From NCBI GenBank assembly GCA_016293065.1, contig JAEDEY010000077.1, positions 1 to 10,230 of the forward strand: DNA of 10,230 nt. The letters are read 5' to 3'. This stretch comes from Bacteroidales bacterium. GTDB taxonomy: Bacteria; Bacteroidota; Bacteroidia; Bacteroidales; UBA3663. Both the position numbers and the translations under genes were made by a program. A model generated the notes under the pieces. It was not told the origin of the DNA and did no database searches. It worked only from the letters and a program-made list of their open reading frames with translations. Shown here one piece after another: positions 5,071 to 10,230 of this stretch; positions within the stretch are counted from its first letter, which is position 1; the number at the start of each line of letters is the position of its first letter.

Positions 5071-7878
5071 TTAATCGTCATACCAGTCAATCTTGTTCGA
5101 GCGAGTCGCATTCGACTTCTCGTACTTGAGGTCGCTCAACATCGACGACTTCACGGCAATGCACACATTGAAACTTGCATACTGTCCGATAGGATTCAGA
5201 TTGGCTGTAAGTGTCCAGCAATGCATGTCGCGGGTGGCATTGATGTTCATATATGTCACCTCGCGCTGATTGAAGTCGTATGTGAAGTTATAGCTGAAAT
5301 TCCAGGACTTGGTTGGCTGTATTGTGCCAGAAACAGATGCGCTGTGAGTCAGTTTCAGGTTGTATTCTTTCTTCTTGGCGTTGAAGTCGGCATAAGCATA
5401 GCGCATGGTATATGAGAGATTCATAGTCCATGGCATACTCCAGATATAATAGCCATCGGGGTCATAGGTCGAACTTGTGCTCTCGCCTTTCTGTTTCTTC
5501 CGGCGCTTCTCTTGTTGTTCGAGTTCGTTGCCGAGCGATGGGTTCAGGTCGTCATCGACATCGCCGTATTCGTCGTCCATATCGTCTTCTGGATCGACGT
5601 GCGGACCTCCGGCAAACCATTCCTTCAGCTTCGCATTGCTCAGCTGATAGCTATAGCTATATCCTGTATTCATGAGTCGAGGGAAACGACCAACTGTCCA
5701 GCGAGGGACATCGACCTTGATAGGCTGACCAGTCTTGCTTACCTCGTACATATATGTATCGAACGAAGCAGAGAGATTGACCGAGCCCGATTTGCCGAAC
5801 TTGAGAGTTGCAGCTACTGGGATAGATGGACTCCAACGCATTGAGTCGGCAGCAAGGTTATAGCTGATGCTTGTGGTGAGGTTGTCGATGATTGACACTT
5901 TCTTATAGCCCGTCGAGTCCTTGTCTGAACGGAACTTTGCTTCGATATTATTGGCGAGCGACAATGAGATGGAACCGCTTTTGCCGCGAGAAGTTGTTCC
6001 GTAGAGATAACCCTGGAAAGGCGAATACTCTACAGTCTTCCATCCTCCTGCAACCGTTGAGTCTGGCATCTGGTATGATGACCAGCTGCCATACTTGTGC
6101 TTGCCAAAATCTGGTGTATAGCTAAACGACAAGGTAGGTGTAAAAAGGTGACGTACAGCCACTAACTTGGCATTCTTGAAGATAGGCAGCGGACGATACA
6201 TACCATAGAGCTTAGTGTTGGCACTGATGCTCGTGCTGTAGTTATAGACGTTGTATAGACCATAGATTGTATCGTTGGCAACACCGCCATAGGTGCCGTC
6301 TGGATTCTGTATCGACGGGTCGTAGTATTGCTTTGTCTTATGTGTATATGTGCGGTCGGTAAAATTGAACGAAGGGGTGATGTTGATGTAGTTCAATAAC
6401 GTAAATGATGCAGAAATCGGAATGTTGTGCTGCATACCATTGTTCCAGTCCTTGATCAGCGACTTGTTTTTGAGCTGATCCTGCTTGGTGGTAATCGAGT
6501 TTGAGACACGACCCGAATATGACATAGAGATCTTTTCGTACCACTTCTCGGAACCTACTCTCACCTTTCGCTTGAAAGGATATGTGCGGCTCATCGAGAT
6601 TGAGAGATCGGGCAACTGGAGTACGATGGTAGAGTCCTGATTACGCTGAGTGATGCTTGCCGAAGCCGAGAAAGACCAATTGGAGTTAGGTATCTTGTAT
6701 GAAGCATTGATGGTTGATTGCTTGGTCGATTGAGTCATGTCCTGACTGTAGAAGCTGGTCAGGTTGCTTCGCTCGTAGCCAGAAGTGGTATAGTTGACCG
6801 AAGCCGAGAGAGTAAGGTTAGGATTGAATCGGCTATCCTGAGTATGACTCCACACCGCCTTGAAGTTTGTTCCCACACTGTAGTCTGGCATTCCCTTTTC
6901 GCCGGTAATGGTCTTCAGGTAACTGAATTGCAGGTTGCCCGAGAACTTATAGCGAACGGCATATTTTGACGAAGCGTTGATGCCCCATGAGCCTTTAGTG
7001 TAGATATCGCCTGTGAGATTCAAGTCAACATAGTCATTGATAGCGAAATAGTAACCACCATTGCGCAAATAAAGACCCATCGTCTGGTCGGCTCCGTAAG
7101 TAGGCATGAGCAGACCTGAAGAATAGCTCTTGGTGAATGGGAAATAACCGAAAGGAATGGCTAAAGGCAGAGGCACATCGGCAACGACAAGATAAGCAGG
7201 ACCAGTCACGATGTTTTTGTTGGGACGCACACGAGCCTTGGTCAGCTGAATATAGAAGTGAGGACATTCGGTCTGGTCGCATGTGGTGTATTTGCCACTC
7301 TCAAGGAATATGTCGTTGTCGGGCATCTTCTTGGTCGTACCGCCTGTGATATATCCGTCGCCCTGTTGGGTCACAACGTCTGAGATATGTCCTTTGGCGG
7401 TCTTGAAATTGTACGAAATCCTTTTCATTTCGTATTCACCGCTGTTGTCCTTGAATTTTGGAGTACCAATCAGCTTGCCGACTTTGGCTGTGTCAGGCAC
7501 GCCATTGGCATGAACGAGTGAAGAGTCGAGCGAGAGCTGGATTCGCTCTGCATCGAGTTGGATATCGTCGTATGTCACCTTGCTTTCGCCAAACAGGAAA
7601 GCCATGTTGCCTGCCGAAAACACCAATGAGTCTTTTGCGGAGTAGTCAACCACAGCCACAAGTCCGCTGCCTTTCTTCTTCGAGATACTGTCGGACTGCA
7701 AGGAATCGGCAGCAAGAGAATCTACTGCCAAAGAGTCGATGACAAGCGAATCCTGACCCAATGAGTCGCGTAACACGGAGCTGAGGCGTGTGGCATAAAC
7801 GACAGTAGGGCGCAGCCCCATGGCTGAGCAGATGATGATTAACAGAAAGAGAATATATAAATATCGTCTTGATTGCAT
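5071..7878 (-). CDS. lptD: Outer-membrane LPS assembly protein LptD, Bacteroidota type
   Basis: This 935-residue protein matches Bacteroidota LptD/OstA, the beta-barrel that with LptE inserts LPS into the outer leaflet. Residues 1-29 are a signal peptide (MQSRRYLYILFLLIIICSA core, likely cut at VYA|T). A DSL repeat linker (38-66) follows, then an OstA/LptA-like periplasmic domain (about 85-230: VTYDDIQLDAERIQL, DGYITGG, ESGKYTTCDQTEC), then a long barrel of amphipathic strands (NLTLSASVNYTTSGY and similar). An acidic-then-basic low-complexity insert lies at 756-802. The only mature-region cysteines are 200, 205, 887 and 906. I chose the ATG at 7876-7878 because the signal peptide begins there; the frame extends upstream to a TTG at 7936-7938, but that codon sits in the promoter. 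The C-terminus ends in WYDD without a Phe. The gene lies between topB and hisH. Confidence 0.9.
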   Translation of the reverse strand: MQSRRYLYILFLLIIICSAMGLRPTVVYATRLSSVLRDSLGQDSLVIDSLAVDSLAADSLQSDSISKKKGSGLVAVVDYSAKDSLVFSAGNMAFLFGESKVTYDDIQLDAERIQLSLDSSLVHANGVPDTAKVGKLIGTPKFKDNSGEYEMKRISYNFKTAKGHISDVVTQQGDGYITGGTTKKMPDNDIFLESGKYTTCDQTECPHFYIQLTKARVRPNKNIVTGPAYLVVADVPLPLAIPFGYFPFTKSYSSGLLMPTYGADQTMGLYLRNGGYYFAINDYVDLNLTGDIYTKGSWGINASSKYAVRYKFSGNLQFSYLKTITGEKGMPDYSVGTNFKAVWSHTQDSRFNPNLTLSASVNYTTSGYERSNLTSFYSQDMTQSTKQSTINASYKIPNSNWSFSASASITQRNQDSTIVLQLPDLSISMSRTYPFKRKVRVGSEKWYEKISMSYSGRVSNSITTKQDQLKNKSLIKDWNNGMQHNIPISASFTLLNYINITPSFNFTDRTYTHKTKQYYDPSIQNPDGTYGGVANDTIYGLYNVYNYSTSISANTKLYGMYRPLPIFKNAKLVAVRHLFTPTLSFSYTPDFGKHKYGSWSSYQMPDSTVAGGWKTVEYSPFQGYLYGTTSRGKSGSISLSLANNIEAKFRSDKDSTGYKKVSIIDNLTTSISYNLAADSMRWSPSIPVAATLKFGKSGSVNLSASFDTYMYEVSKTGQPIKVDVPRWTVGRFPRLMNTGYSYSYQLSNAKLKEWFAGGPHVDPEDDMDDEYGDVDDDLNPSLGNELEQQEKRRKKQKGESTSSTYDPDGYYIWSMPWTMNLSYTMRYAYADFNAKKKEYNLKLTHSASVSGTIQPTKSWNFSYNFTYDFNQREVTYMNINATRDMHCWTLTANLNPIGQYASFNVCIAVKSSMLSDLKYEKSNATRSNKIDWYDD
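7684..7767 (-). repeat. In-frame DSL pentapeptide repeat in lptD
   Basis: Six DSL/DSI units occur at five-residue spacing in the LptD linker (residues 38-66): DSLGQ, DSLVI, DSLAV, DSLAA, DSLQS, DSIS. The 15-base units are degenerate in nucleotide sequence, so this is a protein-level linker repeat between the signal peptide and the periplasmic domain rather than a clean tandem DNA repeat. Similar Asp-Ser-Leu linkers are common in exported Bacteroidota proteins. Confidence 0.85.
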
Positions 7879-7927
7879 AATACGTCTTATTGATATGTGC
7901 GCACGCACGCAACACACAAAATCGACG

Positions 7928-7935
7928 CGAAGATA
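7928..7935 (-). promoter_or_regulatory. Probable -7 promoter element of lptD
   Basis: On the minus strand TATCTTCG differs from TAnnTTTG at one base. It lies 49 bases before the lptD ATG and would give a leader of about 45 nt. No good TTTG is seen at the -33 distance; instead that area has a short perfect inverted repeat (ATTAT, 4-base spacer, ATAAT; 7942-7955), which could be chance or an operator. The element would serve lptD and possibly the his genes and ftsE behind it. Confidence 0.5.
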
Positions 7936-7974
7936 CAAAATATTATCCGAATAATCTAATTTTTTTGGTGTAAT

Positions 7975-9846
7975 TTAACTTTTAGAGGTAGATTTTCCCT
8001 TTTTTGTAGTCGTCTTGACAGCCTCTTCGCTTACATAAGCTATTCGAGGAGAGGTAAAATCGTTTTTTACTTCTGCAGCTATTTGCGCCACCATGGTCTT
8101 CAATTCCTCGTAGAAAACGCCAGCTTGATACTCGCCTCTCTCTATCATTCGGAGTTTCTTTTCCCATTGTCCTGTCAGTTCGGCACTCTTCAGGATTTCC
8201 TGTTTGATGGTCTTGATGACCTCAATGCCTGTCTGTGTTGCTACGAGGTTTTTCTTCTCTTTGCGGATGTAACGTCGCTTGAAGAGAGTCTCGATGATGG
8301 CTGCTCGTGTTGACGGGCGACCCAGTCCGTTTTCCTTCATTGCGTCACGGAGGTCTTCGTCGTCACAGAGCTTTCCTGCCGTCTCCATCGCACGAAGCAA
8401 TGTTGCTTCTGTGTAAAGCTTTGGCGGCTGAGTCCATTTTTCGAGCAGTGAAGGCGTATGCGGACCCGATTCGCCCTTAACGAAGTCTGGCAGTATGCTT
8501 TCCTCCTGTTCTTCTTCGTTGGTCTTGGTCTTCTCTGTGGCTTCCTTGGCCGGTTCGTTGGCATAAAGCTTGCGCCATCCTGGTTCGAGGATGATCTTGC
8601 CAGTTGCCTTGAATGGCACTTCTGCAGCCTCACCCAATACGGTGGTAGAACTGAAGATGCAGTCGGGATAGAAGACTGCGATGAAACGACGTGCCACGAG
8701 GTCATAGACTCTGCGCTCCCATTCGTTGAGGTTGATGGCTGGTACGCCAGTCGGGATGATGGCATGGTGGTCGGTGACCTTCGAGTTGTCGAAGACCTTC
8801 TTGCTCTTTGGCAGTTTCTTGCCGAACAATTCAGCGGTGTAAGATTCGTAGCCACGAAGTCCGCCAAGAATACCTGGGCATTTGGGATAAATATCGTCGC
8901 TCAGGAATGTCGTATCGACACGAGGATATGTAGTCACCTTCTTTTCGTAAAGCGACTGAATGAGCTTGAGAGTCTCGTCGGCACTATAGCCAAACTTGCG
9001 GTTGCAATCGACCTGAAGCGACGTGAGGTCGTAAAGACGAGGTGGGATTTCCTTGCCTTGTTTTTTCTGAATATCGGTGACAGTGAATTCAGTATCTTGA
9101 ATTTTTGCAAGTAATTCCTCGGCATCTTCCTTTTTGTCGAAACGTCCCTTGGTAGCATTGAAAGTGACGTTGCGGTAGAGAGTCTTCAGTTCCCAGTACT
9201 GCTGTGGCTCGAAGTTGGCTATCTCCCAGTGACGTTTCACGATGAGTGCCAAAGTAGGAGTCTGCACGCGACCTATGCTGATGACCTGTCGCTGATCCTT
9301 CTGTCCGTATCTGATCGTATAAAGACGAGTAGCATTCATGCCAAGCAGCCAGTCGCCAATCGAACGAGATAATCCTGCCATGTAGAGATTCTGGTATTTG
9401 TCTTGAGGCATGAGATTGCGGAAGCCTTCAGCCACGGCTTCATCGGTCAGCGAAGATATCCACAGTCGATAGACAGGACATTTGACATTAGCCTTCTGCA
9501 TCACCCATCGCTGGATGAGTTCACCTTCTTGTCCTGCATCACCACAGTTGATGATACATTCGGCATTGGCATACAGAGTTTCGATTATCTTGAATTGACG
9601 TTTGATGCCATCATCGTCGATGAGCGAGATGCCGAACCTTGGAGGTACCATCGGCAGATAGTTCATGTCCCACTTTTTCCATTGCGGAGTGTATTCGTCG
9701 GGCGCTTTGAGCGTACACAGATGACCATAGGTCCACGTGACCTGAAAGCCATTGCCCTCGAAATAACCCTGATGCTTAGAGGTAGCTCCAAGCACGTTGG
9801 CAATGGTCTGGGCGACACTCGGTTTTTCGGCTATACAGACTTTCAT
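7975..9846 (-). CDS. topB: DNA topoisomerase III (type IA)
   Basis: The 623-residue protein is a type IA topoisomerase that breaks and rejoins one DNA strand to decatenate and relax DNA. The N-terminal TOPRIM domain has Glu7 in AEKPSVAQTIA and the acidic motif GDAGQEGEL (102-110). WISSLTDEAVAEGF (129-142) and AGLSRSIGDWLLGMNATR (157-174) lie in the adjoining domain, and SIGRVQTPTLALIV (190-203) follows. The catalytic tyrosine is Tyr307 in VTTYPRVDT, with TDHHAIIPTG (358-367) and GLGRPSTRAAIIETL (507-521) as later conserved motifs. Length is slightly below E. coli TopB (about 650). The C-terminus is a short Lys/Ser/Thr tail (KTTTKKGKSTSKS) with no zinc-finger cysteines, as expected for topoisomerase III rather than topoisomerase I. 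An acidic linker (EKTKTNEEEQEES) lies near 438-450. Start ATG 9844-9846 gives the canonical MKVCIAEKPS. Nothing nearby suggests a conjugative-element copy. Confidence 0.95.
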   Translation of the reverse strand: MKVCIAEKPSVAQTIANVLGATSKHQGYFEGNGFQVTWTYGHLCTLKAPDEYTPQWKKWDMNYLPMVPPRFGISLIDDDGIKRQFKIIETLYANAECIINCGDAGQEGELIQRWVMQKANVKCPVYRLWISSLTDEAVAEGFRNLMPQDKYQNLYMAGLSRSIGDWLLGMNATRLYTIRYGQKDQRQVISIGRVQTPTLALIVKRHWEIANFEPQQYWELKTLYRNVTFNATKGRFDKKEDAEELLAKIQDTEFTVTDIQKKQGKEIPPRLYDLTSLQVDCNRKFGYSADETLKLIQSLYEKKVTTYPRVDTTFLSDDIYPKCPGILGGLRGYESYTAELFGKKLPKSKKVFDNSKVTDHHAIIPTGVPAINLNEWERRVYDLVARRFIAVFYPDCIFSSTTVLGEAAEVPFKATGKIILEPGWRKLYANEPAKEATEKTKTNEEEQEESILPDFVKGESGPHTPSLLEKWTQPPKLYTEATLLRAMETAGKLCDDEDLRDAMKENGLGRPSTRAAIIETLFKRRYIRKEKKNLVATQTGIEVIKTIKQEILKSAELTGQWEKKLRMIERGEYQAGVFYEELKTMVAQIAAEVKNDFTSPRIAYVSEEAVKTTTKKGKSTSKS

Positions 9847-9894
9847 ATATGTTGTTTCGTTCTTTATTTTCGTACTTAATATGAAAAATTAGGG

Positions 9895-9902
9895 CAAAGA
9901 TA
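9895..9902 (-). promoter_or_regulatory. -7 promoter element of topB
   Basis: The minus strand reads TATCTTTG, a perfect TAnnTTTG, 48 bases upstream of the topB ATG. A TTTG occurs 23 bases further upstream (9926-9929), slightly longer than the usual 19-21 spacing, so the -33 assignment is weak. The predicted leader is about 43 nt, A-rich, with no strong Shine-Dalgarno site. Confidence 0.6.
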
Positions 9903-9945
9903 CTGATTTTTTCCCGATAAATCATCAAATATGAAAAAAAATAAC

Positions 9946-9953
9946 TATTTTTG
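9946..9953 (+). promoter_or_regulatory. -7 promoter element of the glycosyltransferase gene
   Basis: TATTTTTG matches TAnnTTTG 25 bases upstream of the glycosyltransferase ATG (9979). No TTTG is found at the -33 distance. The transcript would start near 9957-9959, giving a leader of about 20 nt that is A-rich and includes a tiny ORF. It is divergent from the topB promoter; the two -7 boxes are 43 bases apart. Confidence 0.5.
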
Positions 9954-9978
9954 TGCTAATGAAACAAAAATTACATAG

Positions 9979-10230
9979 ATGAAAAGTCTTCATATAATAA
10001 CTCCAGTTAAAGATAGTATAGCCACGACACTTGACACTATCAAGGCCATCATGTCGTCGGAAATCACTGTTCCGTTCACCTATACTATATATAATGACAA
10101 CAGCACTGCTGAGAATACTGAAATCCTGCGCAAGGCTTCGGAAGAATATGGCTTCACGCTGGTCAATATAGCCGAACTGACCGACCACCCTTCGCCAAAT
10201 TACCTTATGGTGTTGCAACGCACGCGCAAG
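9979..10230 (+). CDS. Glycosyltransferase family 2 protein (5' part, runs off the window)
   Basis: From ATG 9979 an open frame of 84 codons runs to the window edge without a stop. The start MKSLHIITPVKDSI is the first beta strand and nucleotide-sugar loop typical of GT-A family 2 enzymes. TVPFTYTIYNDNSTAENTEILRKASEEYGF (about 30-59) corresponds to the second strand with the NDxST motif (compare NDGSTD), followed by LVNIAELTDHPSPNYLMVLQRTRK, as in Bacteroidota GT2 proteins of the family whose members make cell-surface polysaccharide or glycolipid. The catalytic DxD and the acceptor part lie beyond the window, so substrate and product cannot be stated. No signal peptide or membrane segment is visible in this part. 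It is divergent from topB, and its start overlaps the stop of a seven-codon ORF. Confidence 0.85.
   Translation, partial: MKSLHIITPVKDSIATTLDTIKAIMSSEITVPFTYTIYNDNSTAENTEILRKASEEYGFTLVNIAELTDHPSPNYLMVLQRTRK

Noticed and set aside
7879..7938. Upstream extension of LptD by 20 residues from a TTG start
   Set aside because: The extension overlaps the predicted promoter element, adds Arg/Cys-rich residues before an otherwise perfect signal peptide, and relies on a rare start codon.
7942..7955. Hairpin ATTAT-4-ATAAT as a terminator of topB
   Set aside because: The stem is only five A-T pairs with no U-run suited to termination; it is more likely chance or part of the lptD promoter region.
8458..9114. 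218-residue plus-strand ORF with a hydrophobic start, antisense to topB
   Set aside because: It lies entirely within the well-supported topB gene; the hydrophobic run is the complement of the acidic linker codons, and no promoter or ribosome site supports it.
7975..9846. topB as a marker of an integrated conjugative element
   Set aside because: No mobilization, transfer or integrase genes lie nearby and the flanks are core genes, so this looks like the chromosomal copy.

Overview
The window looks like ordinary core chromosome from a Gram-negative Bacteroidota organism, most likely order Bacteroidales and probably Prevotella-like. The basis is protein style (a Bacteroidota-type LptD, an HSDR_N-type orphan protein, a fused HisIE), A-rich leaders without strong Shine-Dalgarno sites, and several promoters with the Bacteroidota -7 element TAnnTTTG. 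The genus is an inference from general resemblance; no search was run. I see no phage, insertion sequence, CRISPR array, rRNA or tRNA.

Layout, left to right. Positions 2-76 hold the tail of an unrecognised plus-strand gene. It converges on holA (minus, DNA polymerase III delta subunit). Divergent from holA is a small plus-strand gene (1169-1630) for a stand-alone HSDR_N / PD-(D/E)XK-fold protein, with a textbook promoter so close to its ATG that the mRNA may be leaderless. Its 3' end overlaps the 3' end of a minus-strand ftsE-like ABC ATPase gene by 83 bp. From there all genes to 9846 are on the minus strand. In transcription order they are topB (DNA topoisomerase III), lptD (outer-membrane LPS assembly protein), hisH, hisA, hisF, hisIE and ftsE. 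At the right edge a plus-strand glycosyltransferase family 2 gene begins, divergent from topB, and runs off the window.

How the genes work together. HisIE does steps 2 and 3 of histidine biosynthesis, HisA step 4, and the HisH-HisF glutaminase/cyclase pair step 5. The rest of the pathway (hisG, hisB, hisC, hisD) is not here. The his genes overlap or nearly abut (4 bp, 11 bp, 6 nt gap) and follow lptD by 37 nt with no visible promoter of their own, so lptD-hisHAF-hisIE-ftsE may form one transcript started at the lptD promoter. topB and the glycosyltransferase gene have separate, divergent promoters.

I found no convincing new multi-gene system. The points worth a second look are the 83 bp antisense overlap, the possibly leaderless nuclease-fold orphan, the low-complexity segments and cysteine layout of LptD, the linkage of lptD to his genes, and a seven-codon ORF that overlaps the glycosyltransferase start.
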